In this document: in pieces, positions 45,274 through 54,427 of the stretch | Layout of the letters: every line of letters begins with the position of its first letter | Numbering within the stretch: the first letter of the stretch is position 1 | From: Arthrobacter sp. StoSoilB22 | GTDB taxonomy: Bacteria > Actinomycetota > Actinomycetes > Actinomycetales > Micrococcaceae | Reading direction: 5' to 3' | Length of the DNA: 64,000 bases | NCBI RefSeq assembly: GCF_019977315.1 | Contig: NZ_AP024652.1 | Span: 1,302,001-1,366,000 of the forward strand | The notes under the pieces: generated by a model | The model's database searches: none | Told to the model about the DNA's origin: nothing | The model's input: only the letters and a program-made list of their open reading frames with translations | Translations under genes and position numbers: made by a program

Positions 45274-46191
45274 GTGGACGAACAACGCGGCACCCCTGAC
45301 GAAGCTCCCTTCAACGAGAACCTGGAAGAGGCGGCTACTGCCTCGGGCGCAACTCCCGGCGTGGGCAGGATTGTCCTGGCGGCAACACCCATAGGCAACG
45401 TCGGGGACGCTTCCGCGCGTTTGGTTGAACTCCTTGGCACCTCGGACATCGTGGCCGCAGAGGATACCCGCCGTTTGCACCGGCTGGTCACTGCCCTTGG
45501 GGTTGAAGTCAAGGGACGCGTCATCAGCTACCACGAGCACAATGAGGTAGCCAAGACCGGTGAACTGTTGGACCACGTCCGCGCTGGCAAGACCATCCTG
45601 ATGGTCAGCGACGCCGGGATGCCCGCAGTTTCGGACCCCGGCTTCCGTCTGGTGGAGGGTGCGGTTGCTGCCGGGCTGACGGTCACGGCGGTTCCCGGCC
45701 CTTCCGCGGTACTGACGGCGCTGGCGCTATCCGGTTTGCCCACCGACCGTTTCTGCTTTGAAGGATTCCTGCCGCGAAAGTCGGGGGACAGGAACTCACG
45801 CCTTGTAGACCTGGCCGACGAACGCCGCACCATGGTCTTCTTTGAGGCCCCGCACAGGCTTGAGGTCATGTTGCGGGCACTTCATGAGCGTTTCGGGGCC
45901 GATCGCCGCGTGGCAGTCTGCCGTGAGCTGACCAAGACGTATGAAGAAGTCATTCGCGGCACGTTGCGTGAACTGCTCCAGTGGGCAGAGAACAACGAGG
46001 TCCGTGGCGAGATCGCGGTTGTGGTGGCCGGTGCGCCCGAACAGGAACCCGGCAAGCCGGAGGACCACGTCGCAGCGGTCAACGAGCTCATTTCGCAAGG
46101 CATCCGGTTGAAGGAGGCCGTAGCCGCAGTGGCCGAGGAGGCCCGGGTCAGCAAGCGGGAGCTCTACTCAGCGGTACTAGCAGCACGCTGA
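45274..46191 (+). CDS. rsmI: 16S rRNA (cytidine1402-2'-O)-methyltransferase
   Basis: Methylates the ribose of C1402 in the 16S rRNA decoding centre. The 305-residue protein has the tetrapyrrole-methylase-like fold with LAATPIGNVGDASARLVELL, AEDTRRLHRL, MVSDAGMPAVSDPGFRLV, VPGPSAVLTALALSGLPTDRFCFEGFLPRK and the C-terminal helical domain with RELTKTYEEVIRGTLREL. It has a short extra N-terminus (about 30 residues) before the fold. The start is GTG at 45274. The overlap-free divergent gap from pmt is 64 bases and must hold both promoters. Confidence 0.96.
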   Translation: MDEQRGTPDEAPFNENLEEAATASGATPGVGRIVLAATPIGNVGDASARLVELLGTSDIVAAEDTRRLHRLVTALGVEVKGRVISYHEHNEVAKTGELLDHVRAGKTILMVSDAGMPAVSDPGFRLVEGAVAAGLTVTAVPGPSAVLTALALSGLPTDRFCFEGFLPRKSGDRNSRLVDLADERRTMVFFEAPHRLEVMLRALHERFGADRRVAVCRELTKTYEEVIRGTLRELLQWAENNEVRGEIAVVVAGAPEQEPGKPEDHVAAVNELISQGIRLKEAVAAVAEEARVSKRELYSAVLAAR

Positions 46192-46351
46192 CCTATGCTG
46201 TGCACCTGCACAAATCGACGACCATGTGGCAGTGCGTGAAGGCGTAGACACTGCTTCTCGTGGGGCAGTACCGTGGCAGTAATTCAAGCCACTTCCGGCA
46301 ACGAACCCCTGTGGTGCAATTCTCCAAAGCACCCAAGACGAAGGAGTCGCC

Positions 46352-47833
46352 ATGACTGTCACGGTTGAACGCGAAAGCGAACTGCTGGCTTCCGTCCCTA
46401 CCGGCCTGCTGATCAACGGTCAGTGGCGCCCGGCTGGTTCCGGAAAGACCTTTGATGTTGAGGACCCGGCAACGGGCAAGGTCCTGCTCAGCATCTCCGA
46501 TGCCGGTGCTGAAGACGGCGCTGCCGCCCTCGACGCCGCTGCTGCCGCCCAGGCTGACTGGGCACGCACCGCACCGCGCGAACGCGGCGAAATTCTGCGC
46601 CGTGCCTTCGAGCTGGTCACTGAGCGTGCCGAAGACTTCGCGCTGCTGATGACCTTGGAAATGGGCAAGCCCCTGGCCGAAGCCCGTGGTGAAGTGACCT
46701 ACGGTGCCGAATTCCTGCGCTGGTTCTCGGAAGAAGCTGTCCGCGTGTCCGGCCGCTATTCCGCAGCACCTGATGGCAAGAACCGCCTGCTGGTGCAGAA
46801 GAAGCCGGTGGGCCCCTGCCTGCTGATCACCCCGTGGAACTTCCCGCTGGCCATGGCTACCCGCAAGGTAGCCCCAGCTGTCGCAGCCGGCTGCACCATG
46901 GTGCTCAAGCCCGCCAACTTGACCCCGCTGACCAGCCTCCTGTTCGCCCAGGTCATGCAGGAAGCCGGCCTTCCCGCCGGTGTCCTGAACGTCATCCAGA
47001 CCTCCACGGCAGGCGCTGTCACTGGCCCGCTGATCAAGGATGACCGTCTCCGCAAGATCTCCTTCACCGGCTCCACCCCGGTGGGCCAGGCCCTGATCCG
47101 TGAAGCCGCGGACAAGGTCCTGCGCACCTCCATGGAACTGGGTGGCAACGCCCCGTTCGTGGTCTTCGAGGACGCGGACCTGGACAAGGCCGTTGAAGGT
47201 GCCATCGCCGCGAAGATGCGCAACATGGGCGAGGCCTGCACCGCAGCAAACCGCTTCATTGTGCACGAGTCCATCGCCGATTCCTTCGCGGAGAAGTTCG
47301 CCGCCAAGATCGGCGCACTCACCACCGCCCGCGGCACCGAGCCGGAGTCCAAGGTTGGCCCGCTGATCGACGGCAAGGCCCGCGACGGCGTTCACGCCCT
47401 GGTTTCCGAAGCCGTAGCAGGAGGTGCCACAGCAGTCACCGGTGGTGCCGCCGTCGACGGTCCCGGTTACTTCTACCAGCCCACCGTGCTGAAGAACGTT
47501 GCCGCAGATGCCCGCATCTTGCAGGAAGAGATCTTCGGACCGGTAGCGCCCATCATCACCTTCTCCACCGAAGACGACGCTGTTCGACTGGCCAACAACA
47601 CCGAATACGGCCTGGTTGCCTACGTCTTCACCAAGGACCTCAACCGTGGCCTGCGCATCAGCGAAAGGATCGAGACCGGCATGCTCGGCCTCAACGCCGG
47701 TGTGATCTCCAACGCCGCCGCGCCGTTCGGTGGAGTCAAGCAGTCCGGCCTGGGCCGCGAAGGCGGCTCCGAAGGCATCGAAGAGTACCTCTACACCCAG
47801 TACGTAGGTATCGCGGACCCGTACGCCGACTAA
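46352..47833 (+). CDS. gabD: NAD(P)-dependent succinate-semialdehyde dehydrogenase
   Basis: Oxidises succinic semialdehyde to succinate, the last step of 4-aminobutyrate degradation. The 493-residue aldehyde dehydrogenase has PWNFPLAMATRKVAPAVAAG, the FTGSTPVGQALI cofactor loop, the general base Glu262 in MELGGNAPF and the nucleophile Cys296 in MGEACTAANRF. The C-terminal PFGGVKQSGLGREGGSEGIEEYLYTQYVGI is of the GabD type. ATG 46352 follows GAAGGAG. It is monocistronic with its own terminator; no aminotransferase gabT is adjacent. Confidence 0.93.
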   Translation: MTVTVERESELLASVPTGLLINGQWRPAGSGKTFDVEDPATGKVLLSISDAGAEDGAAALDAAAAAQADWARTAPRERGEILRRAFELVTERAEDFALLMTLEMGKPLAEARGEVTYGAEFLRWFSEEAVRVSGRYSAAPDGKNRLLVQKKPVGPCLLITPWNFPLAMATRKVAPAVAAGCTMVLKPANLTPLTSLLFAQVMQEAGLPAGVLNVIQTSTAGAVTGPLIKDDRLRKISFTGSTPVGQALIREAADKVLRTSMELGGNAPFVVFEDADLDKAVEGAIAAKMRNMGEACTAANRFIVHESIADSFAEKFAAKIGALTTARGTEPESKVGPLIDGKARDGVHALVSEAVAGGATAVTGGAAVDGPGYFYQPTVLKNVAADARILQEEIFGPVAPIITFSTEDDAVRLANNTEYGLVAYVFTKDLNRGLRISERIETGMLGLNAGVISNAAAPFGGVKQSGLGREGGSEGIEEYLYTQYVGIADPYAD

Positions 47834-47896
47834 TGCTGCTCTTTCCACCAAGGAGCCCTGTCCGCCGCTCTCGCAACAAGAACGGTTGACACATGC

Positions 47897-47943
47897 AGGG
47901 GCCCGGCCCCGGAACCACAAGTTCCGGCGTCGGGCCCTTTGCG
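47897..47943. terminator. Terminator after gabD
   Basis: GGGCCCG (47899-47905) pairs with CGGGCCC (47931-47937), and CCGGAAC (47909-47915) with GTTCCGG (47921-47927). TTT follows. It is placed between the convergent gabD and transglutaminase-like genes. Confidence 0.8.
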
Positions 47944-47970
47944 TCTGAATCCGGATCAGCGGTCCCGGAC

Positions 47971-50481
47971 CTAGTGGCGCTGGGGGAGCAATCCTTTGAG
48001 CCTGCGCCAGGAAAAAGCGATCGCCCGCCCCGTTGCCGTGCCGAACCTTCCAACAGCCCGGAACGGTGCGCCGAGGGCATGCACCCAACGCTGCATCATC
48101 GACGGCGGCAGCCAGTCCGCGCGGAAGCGGACCAACCAGCGGGCATTGTTCCGCAACGATTCGCGAACGACAGCGATCCGGGCGGCCGCTGACGGCGCAA
48201 TCGTCATGGTTCGGCCGTACCGTTGCCGTTCGAAGTCCGAGGTGAGGGACGCGACTGCCTCATGTGCGGCGTCGTCGAGTCCTCCCGCGACCCCCAAGGC
48301 GGAGCTGGAGCGCAGCCGGGCGGAGAAATGCCTCGGCGTCTCGCTGGGCGTTGACGGCACGCCGTAGTCGGTGGAGAGATCCTGCAACTCCGCCCACGCC
48401 AGTTCAGGGGCAGGATCCTTATAGCCCGGGAGCTCGGAATCGGCCGGAGGCTTTTGGCTGAGCCGGCGTCGCCGGAGCACCGTCCGGCTCAGCCTCGGCG
48501 ACCACAGGAATCCAGCAAGCACCAGGACCCCGGCCACTGCGGCGCCGATCGCCGGCCACGGGTTCACTGCGGCCGAACTTGCGGCAGGCGTATTCAAGCC
48601 AGGGAGTGGGGCGGCTGGGGTGGGAGCGGGGGCGGGGGTGGTAAGCACCTCTTTCTCATCGGCGTTGGTGCTCAAGTTGCCGGCTACCGAACTTTCCGTC
48701 GCGTAGTCCGGAGGAACGCCGCGGGAAGGTGTCGGCTCGAAGGGGACCCAGCCCAGGCCCTCGAAGTACAGCTCAGGCCACGCGTGCGCGTCCCGGGCGT
48801 CAACCTCGTACTCGGGGAAGGATCCCTGACCCACCAAGGCCACCGATTCACCCGTGAGGCGGCCCGGCGCGTAGCCCACCGCAATCCTGCTGGGGATGCC
48901 TTCAGCCCGTGCCATGACCGCCATGGCTGAGGAAAAGTGGACGCAATAGCCGCTCTTCACTGCAAGGAAGTCGGCTAGGACCGAGAGGCCATTGCCGTCA
49001 TAGCCATTCTGGACGGGAGCCTGGAGTGAATAAGTGAACTCGCCTGAACGCAAGTACTTCTGGATGGCCAGCGCCTTGGCGTAATTGCTGCCAGCCGATG
49101 CTGTGACGGTATCAGCCGTTTGGCGCACGATATCCGGAAGGTTCCCGGGGACCCTCAGGAAGTCCTCGGAGATATCCTGCGGAACGGCATTGGCCTGGGA
49201 GAGGGACTGCGCAGTGATCTTGGGAGCTGCGGAGAAAACCACATACCGTTGCGCGCGGGTGGTGGTCTCCGTGCTCATGATGCTCAAGGTTGATGGATCC
49301 CACGTCCATCGTCCGTTGAGGCCGTTTACGGAGGCAGGGGCAAATGGAGCAGGAAGGTAAGGGCTGGAAAACAGGCCCGCATTGACCGACGTGACTGCGT
49401 TGACCACCTCGCCTTGGATCGCATATCCGGTCTCGATCCTGTCCACGCCCGCCCGGCGACCCGCCCCCCGATCATCAGGGGCCCAGGTTTCGCCGTCGAA
49501 GTTCTCCACCGTCACGGAGCGGAGGTACAGGGGAGCGCTGGCACTGGTGGCATAGGTGATGCGTCCCGAACCGGTGGGGCTGCGGAGGCTGTTGCCCAAA
49601 GTGATCATGGGGTTGAGCCCATTGGAGGTTCCCCAGGGGCTCAGCCTGGAGCCTTGCGGAAAGGTGCCGGTCTCGAAACCGGGAATCACCACAGGAACGG
49701 TCATGGTCAAGGCCAGTGCCAGGCCGCCTGTAACCACCGAGCGCCTGAACTGCCCGGCTCCGCGTCCTGAACCCGACTGCAACCTCGCATCCGGGGCGAA
49801 CCAGTGGCTGCACCCGAGGATGAGCAGGTAGCCCACGGCCGCGCCCATGAATCCGGCGACGCCCACGCTCTGGGGTTTGATGGTTGCCGGGACCACCATG
49901 ACAGCCAGGAGACCAATGCCGCTGGCGGCCGGCATGGACAGGGGAACGGCAAGGGCATCGATCAAGATCACCAAGAGGCCCAGGCAAGCGCAGAGGACAA
50001 AGACGATCCCCGCGTTGGGTGCTACAGGCGCACTTTCGGACACCACTGTCTCTGCAGCCCGTTTGATAAGGCGTCCGACGGCGGTGAAGGTTCCGGTGGT
50101 GGGGATGAACCCCGCCAGGCTTTCCTGGCGGCAGAAAATGAAGCTGAGGATGCCGGCCAACGAGGCAAATGAGGCCAAAGTGACCAACAACGGCTGGGCA
50201 CGGAGCGCTCGGAGTACAGCAAGCGTCAGTGCGACCACCACCACGGTGGTGATCAGCGGCATGAACCAGGCCCAGCCCCTCAGGACTCCATTCAGGGACA
50301 GGGCAGCGCCAAGAACGGCCACTGAGACTGATCCCGCCATGACCCACGGGTATGGTCCGGCCCCCGGGGCCCGTGGCCGTAGCGGCTTGCCGGGTGCGGG
50401 CTTGCCGGAATCGGGTGTGCCGGAAGGACCGCCGGGTTGAGTCGGCGCTTTGGGGGAGCCTTGGTGTGATGTAGCTGTCAT
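47971..50481 (-). CDS. Membrane transglutaminase-like protein (TgpA/DUF3488 family)
   Basis: An 836-residue protein: about six N-terminal helices (to near residue 230), an extracytoplasmic transglutaminase-like domain, then one more helix and a cytoplasmic C-terminal DUF4129-like region. The catalytic motifs are SGYCVHFSSAMAVMAR (Cys513) and RDAHAWPELYFEGLGW (His566). TgpA-type proteins have cysteine-peptidase fold domains outside the cell; the true reaction is unknown. Its ATG overlaps the DUF58 gene stop (ATGA). It is the third gene of a MoxR-DUF58-Tgp operon. A start at 50607 inside the DUF58 gene is rejected. Confidence 0.92.
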   Translation of the reverse strand: MTATSHQGSPKAPTQPGGPSGTPDSGKPAPGKPLRPRAPGAGPYPWVMAGSVSVAVLGAALSLNGVLRGWAWFMPLITTVVVVALTLAVLRALRAQPLLVTLASFASLAGILSFIFCRQESLAGFIPTTGTFTAVGRLIKRAAETVVSESAPVAPNAGIVFVLCACLGLLVILIDALAVPLSMPAASGIGLLAVMVVPATIKPQSVGVAGFMGAAVGYLLILGCSHWFAPDARLQSGSGRGAGQFRRSVVTGGLALALTMTVPVVIPGFETGTFPQGSRLSPWGTSNGLNPMITLGNSLRSPTGSGRITYATSASAPLYLRSVTVENFDGETWAPDDRGAGRRAGVDRIETGYAIQGEVVNAVTSVNAGLFSSPYLPAPFAPASVNGLNGRWTWDPSTLSIMSTETTTRAQRYVVFSAAPKITAQSLSQANAVPQDISEDFLRVPGNLPDIVRQTADTVTASAGSNYAKALAIQKYLRSGEFTYSLQAPVQNGYDGNGLSVLADFLAVKSGYCVHFSSAMAVMARAEGIPSRIAVGYAPGRLTGESVALVGQGSFPEYEVDARDAHAWPELYFEGLGWVPFEPTPSRGVPPDYATESSVAGNLSTNADEKEVLTTPAPAPTPAAPLPGLNTPAASSAAVNPWPAIGAAVAGVLVLAGFLWSPRLSRTVLRRRRLSQKPPADSELPGYKDPAPELAWAELQDLSTDYGVPSTPSETPRHFSARLRSSSALGVAGGLDDAAHEAVASLTSDFERQRYGRTMTIAPSAAARIAVVRESLRNNARWLVRFRADWLPPSMMQRWVHALGAPFRAVGRFGTATGRAIAFSWRRLKGLLPQRH

Positions 50482-51941
50482 CGGGGCACCGCCGCTCCAC
50501 GCCGGACATCCATGGCGGCATCGGCTGCCGCCACGATTCCGCCCTCGTCGAAGGCAGACCAGGCTGAGGTCAGCCGGGTCTTTGAGGTGACTGCCGCAGC
50601 TCTCCAACCTGCCAGGCGCAGGATCTCCAATACTTGGTCGGTGTTACGCGAAGCATCGGTCACCACCATGGCGAAAGCATTGGCGCCATACCCGGCCGCG
50701 GGAGCGAGCGCCCGTGCTTCTGCGAGTGTCAGGTTGCCCACCAAGGCCAGCAGGGGACCGCGCAGGCGATGCGCCGAGAGTTTGTCCATCAGGTGGTCGT
50801 TGAAGGGAGAATCGGCAGACTCCGCGCCCGCTGCGCCGGAGGTGCCCTCTTTATGTTCCGGACCGGATTTGTGGTCCCCGATCTCGGCCCGGTGGTGATC
50901 CGGCCTGACGTGCCGGGGGCCACTCAGCTCCACGGCCGCCAAAGCCTCGGCGATGGCCTGAAGGCCGCCCGCACCCGAGAACTCCTCCGCATCAGGATCC
51001 GCGGCCGACCTCGAACGGTGGAACGCCGGCCCACCGAACGAGTCAAGGAGCCGCAACGAATAACTTCGTTCCCCCAAGTGTGCGGCGATCGACATCGCTG
51101 CCGTAACTGTCCACTCAAAGTTGGTACTGGTGACCAAATCCGAATCTTCGTCACGGCTTCCGAACACGGAGCCGTTTCCGGAGGCAAAGGCGGTGAACCT
51201 TTGGTCAAGGATGAGAGTCGCTTCCGGTGTGGTTACCGACTCCTCCTGGCGGACCATGAGCTGGCCATGGCGGGCCGTGGCGGCCCAGTGAACGCGTCGC
51301 ATGGGGTCCCCATGCCTATACTCGCGGGTCATAATGTCGTCGTCGCTGGGATTGGCCCGGATGCGGGTTGCCGTCACGCCGTCATTGCCCCGCGCCCCGG
51401 CCAGGCCCGTGACGGGAAGTTCGACGGCGGCAGGCGTCACGGTCAGGAGGTCTCCGTCGTCAATTGCGTGCCTGCGCAAAGACAAACCAAACGGGTCACT
51501 GAACTCTGCCGTGACCGGACCGATCCGGAACTGTCCACGCTTGCCCGAGCGAAGGTGATACTCGTAGCGGCTGGTGCCACCTGACGCTGACCTGGCCGGA
51601 AAACGGAAAGCGGGAGGCTCCCCGAAACGCTGAGGCAACTGCTCCTCCATGATGACCTGCCCCGTGGCAGATGAAGAACGGGCAATGGCCAGGCGAACAG
51701 TGGTGGTGCTTGAGGTCTCCACCGTGGACGGGTTGAACTCGCGGTAAACCTGGAACTTTGGTTTGAGTACCCGGACGCCGGCAAGCGCCACCAATGGCAG
51801 GAGAATCAGCAAGACCGCCAAGGACAGGAGATCGCGCCTTCCCATGACGTAGGCGCACCCCAGGGAAAGGGCCCCGGCTGCCAGGAGTCCCCAGCCACGG
51901 TTGGTGAATAAATGCTTGGGAAGCCGATCCATGAGCGCCAT
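50478..51941 (-). CDS. DUF58 domain protein
   Basis: A 487-residue protein: two N-terminal helices (residues about 12-50), a beta-sandwich region (FNPSTVETSSTTTVRLAIARS) and the DUF58 core. The core has the conserved DIMTREYRHGDPMRRVHWAATARHGQLMVRQEE followed by a von Willebrand A-like start LILDQRF. It is thought to work with MoxR ATPases in complex assembly. ATG 51941 (or 51932) follows the AGGAG that overlaps the moxR stop. The frame runs to 52247, but that part lies inside moxR and is rejected. Confidence 0.91.
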   Translation of the reverse strand: MALMDRLPKHLFTNRGWGLLAAGALSLGCAYVMGRRDLLSLAVLLILLPLVALAGVRVLKPKFQVYREFNPSTVETSSTTTVRLAIARSSSATGQVIMEEQLPQRFGEPPAFRFPARSASGGTSRYEYHLRSGKRGQFRIGPVTAEFSDPFGLSLRRHAIDDGDLLTVTPAAVELPVTGLAGARGNDGVTATRIRANPSDDDIMTREYRHGDPMRRVHWAATARHGQLMVRQEESVTTPEATLILDQRFTAFASGNGSVFGSRDEDSDLVTSTNFEWTVTAAMSIAAHLGERSYSLRLLDSFGGPAFHRSRSAADPDAEEFSGAGGLQAIAEALAAVELSGPRHVRPDHHRAEIGDHKSGPEHKEGTSGAAGAESADSPFNDHLMDKLSAHRLRGPLLALVGNLTLAEARALAPAAGYGANAFAMVVTDASRNTDQVLEILRLAGWRAAAVTSKTRLTSAWSAFDEGGIVAAADAAMDVRRGAAVPR

Positions 51942-51954
51942 TGGGGCGTGTCTC

Positions 51955-53043
51955 CTAAACGCTATGCCTGTCCCTGCGCCATGCGCCGGGCGGTTCCTGG
52001 GCAACGGGCAGGGAAGCGAAGATGCCCCGAAGAATACTCTGTGGAGTATCGCCCGAACTCGCGGCCTTGCGATCCAGGATGATCCGGTGGGCCAGCACCG
52101 ATTCGGCAACGTCCACCACGTCATCAGGGAGGACAAAATCGCGGCCATCCAAAGCTGCCGTGGCCTTGGCAGCACGCAACAATTGCAGCAAAGACCGAGG
52201 GCTGGCGCCCAGGCGAAGGCGTGCGCTGTCCCGGGTGGCCCGTCCAATGGCCACCGTGTACTCCTTGATGGCCGTGGAGACGTACACCTGCTGGACCGTG
52301 GAAATCATGGCAGCAACATCGGCAGCGGTCACCACGGGAGTCACGTTTACCAGGGGCGAGGACGCCTGATGGGTCTCCAGCATCTCGATTTCGGCGTCCT
52401 TGTCCGGGTAGCCCATGGAAATCCGAGCCATGAAGCGGTCACGCTGGGCTTCAGGAAGCGGGTATGTGCCTTCCATTTCGATGGGATTCTGTGTGGCCAC
52501 CACCATGAAGGGCAATCCCAGCTGGTAGGAATGGCCGTCCACGGTTACCTGGTGCTCCTCCATGCATTCCAGCAGCGCGGACTGGGTTTTGGCCGAAGCG
52601 CGGTTGATTTCGTCACCGATGACGATGTTCGCGAACACGGCGCCGGGGCGGAACTCGAACTGCCGGGAAGACTGGTTGTAGATGGACACGCCAGTGACAT
52701 CGGAGGGAAGCAGGTCAGGGGTGAACTGTATTCGGGAGACCGTACAGTCCACACTCCTCGCCAACGTCTTGGCCAACAGGGTCTTGCCCACGCCCGGGAC
52801 GTCCTCCAAAAGAAGGTGACCCTGGGCCAGGAGGACCGTCAGGGCGAGCTTTGCCGCGTCCGCTTTGCCGTCTATGACCTTATTGATGGAACCCAGGATG
52901 CGCTGGCTGGCATCGTGGAACCGTTCCGCGTCCATGACCTGCGGCCTATGCCCGTTGAGCCCGGAACCATCCTGTGGCAGGGTGCTGTAAGCCTCGCCCT
53001 GGACGGGCGGAGGCTCAACGGTGACTTGTTGCTTGGACTCCAT
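51955..53043 (-). CDS. MoxR family AAA+ ATPase
   Basis: A 362-residue ATPase that acts as a chaperone for assembly or metal insertion of partner complexes. The Walker A is DVPGVGKTLLA (residues 81-91), the Walker B VIGDEINRASAKTQSALLE, sensor 1 VVATQNPIEMEGTYPLPEAQRDRF, and sensor 2 GASPRSLLQLLRAAKA. It is the first gene of the operon, followed by DUF58 and transglutaminase-like genes; the trio is a standard bacterial module without a settled substrate. Confidence 0.95.
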   Translation of the reverse strand: MESKQQVTVEPPPVQGEAYSTLPQDGSGLNGHRPQVMDAERFHDASQRILGSINKVIDGKADAAKLALTVLLAQGHLLLEDVPGVGKTLLAKTLARSVDCTVSRIQFTPDLLPSDVTGVSIYNQSSRQFEFRPGAVFANIVIGDEINRASAKTQSALLECMEEHQVTVDGHSYQLGLPFMVVATQNPIEMEGTYPLPEAQRDRFMARISMGYPDKDAEIEMLETHQASSPLVNVTPVVTAADVAAMISTVQQVYVSTAIKEYTVAIGRATRDSARLRLGASPRSLLQLLRAAKATAALDGRDFVLPDDVVDVAESVLAHRIILDRKAASSGDTPQSILRGIFASLPVAQEPPGAWRRDRHSV

Positions 53044-53240
53044 GAATCGCCCTTCAGCCGTGGCCTCGGCAACAGCAATCTTCGCTAAACGCTGTTGTTG
53101 TTGACCGCTTGTCCGTTCCAGACTACCTAGACATTGGCCGCCGCTGACATAGTGCTCCGGAATTTATGTGCCATGTGGAATTTAGTGTGTACAACTTGGT
53201 GGTTGCCCAAGGAGGACCGCAGTCCGATTAAGGTGGAAGC
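53044..53240. other. Divergent intergenic region between moxR and tatD
   Basis: This 197-base gap must hold promoters for both directions. An A/T-richer stretch (around 53160-53200) could serve tatD. I see no hairpin or repeat in it. Confidence 0.4.
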
Positions 53241-54137
53241 ATGTGCAACTCCCTCGCCCCAGCACCCTACAGGGCGCCATCCGATGCAGCAGAAGAAAAA
53301 GATTCCCGCCGGGAATACCCGCCGGCACCGGAGCCCCTCCCCGTAGCCGTCATGGATAACCACACACATCTGGACTTCAGGCACGGACTGATCGAGGTCT
53401 CCGTCAGGGATGCCATGGACTCCGCAGAAGCGGTGGGCGTGCAGGGAGCCGTGCAGGTAGGTTGCGACCTCGAATCGTCACGATTCACAGTGCAGGCCGT
53501 GGACGCTGATCCCCGGCTACTGGGCGCCGTGGCCATCCACCCCAACGACGCCCCCGAATACGCGGCCCGCGGGGAGCTGGAATCCGCGCTCGCCGAGATC
53601 GAGGAGTTGGCCCGGCATCCGCGGATACGGGCCATCGGTGAGACAGGGTTGGATTTCTTCCGGACCCACGGTGAAGGACTGGCGCATCAGCGGTACTCGT
53701 TCCGCCGCCACATCGACATCGCCAAACGGCTTGACCTGACGCTGCAGATTCACGACCGCGACGCCCACGACGACGTCGTCCAGGTTCTGCGCGAAGAAGG
53801 CGCTCCCGAGCGTGTGGTTTTCCACTGCTTCTCCGGAGATGAAGAACTCGCCCGGATATGCAACCGGAACGGATGGTACATGTCGTTCGCCGGGACAATG
53901 ACGTTCAAGAATGCCGGGAACCTCCGCGCCGCCCTCGCCATCGCCGAGCCAAGCAGGATTCTGGTGGAAACCGATGCACCGTTCCTCACACCCCATCCCC
54001 ACCGTGGCAAGCCAAATGCCAGCTATATGGTGCCCTACACGGTCCGGTCCATGGCGGACGTGACAGGAGATGACTTGTCCGAACTTTGTTCCCGCCTGGC
54101 CGAAAATACCTTGAATGCCTACGGATCCTGGGCATAA
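53241..54137 (+). CDS. tatD: TatD family metal-dependent DNase
   Basis: A TIM-barrel metal hydrolase reported to act as a 3'-5' exonuclease. The 298-residue protein has about 35 extra N-terminal residues, then DNHTHLDFRHG (metal histidines), AIHPNDAPE, GETGLDFFR (metal Glu), LTLQIHDRDAHDDV, FHCFSGDEE and the C-terminal ETDAPFLTPHPHRGKPN. ATG 53241 follows AAGGTGGAAG. It heads the usual actinobacterial series tatD-rpf-ksgA-ispE. Confidence 0.94.
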   Translation: MCNSLAPAPYRAPSDAAEEKDSRREYPPAPEPLPVAVMDNHTHLDFRHGLIEVSVRDAMDSAEAVGVQGAVQVGCDLESSRFTVQAVDADPRLLGAVAIHPNDAPEYAARGELESALAEIEELARHPRIRAIGETGLDFFRTHGEGLAHQRYSFRRHIDIAKRLDLTLQIHDRDAHDDVVQVLREEGAPERVVFHCFSGDEELARICNRNGWYMSFAGTMTFKNAGNLRAALAIAEPSRILVETDAPFLTPHPHRGKPNASYMVPYTVRSMADVTGDDLSELCSRLAENTLNAYGSWA

Positions 54138-54427
54138 ACGGCCCTTTTGCGTCCAGGTTCAGCAGCCCGGCTGGATACCCGGTATGCACGTTTCTTGGTT
54201 CGTTTATAACGGATCGGTTACTGTGTTAAACAAGTAGCCGGGGTCGGGGAAGGCCTTCGGACAACTGCGTCGGTTCATTCCGGGGCAATCAGTTGAATGT
54301 TTTTTGGCGGCGCAGATGCCGGCAGCAAGAGCAGGACCAGGCGTGTTGCCTGGCCCTGATGTTTTGCGGTCGGCATTACTTTTGCGCTTTTCCCCGTGCC
54401 CGGATGGTCTGAGAGTAATGGGCGATC
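54138..54427 (+). promoter_or_regulatory. Leader region of rpf with hairpin
   Basis: A 290-base gap without a gene. TTGGTT and TACTGT about 18 bases apart near 54195-54222 may be the rpf promoter. A hairpin CAGGaCCAGGC / GCCTGGcCCTG (54333-54359, loop GTGTT) followed by ATGTTTT could end the tatD transcript or attenuate rpf. rpf genes of other actinobacteria carry a c-di-AMP (ydaO) riboswitch here, but its conserved core could not be recognised. Confidence 0.45.

Noticed and set aside
46193..48088. 631-residue minus-strand open frame
   Set aside because: It is antisense to gabD, whose catalytic residues are intact.
54190..54427. c-di-AMP (ydaO) riboswitch before rpf
   Set aside because: The conserved core sequence could not be recognised by eye; recorded only as a leader of unknown type.
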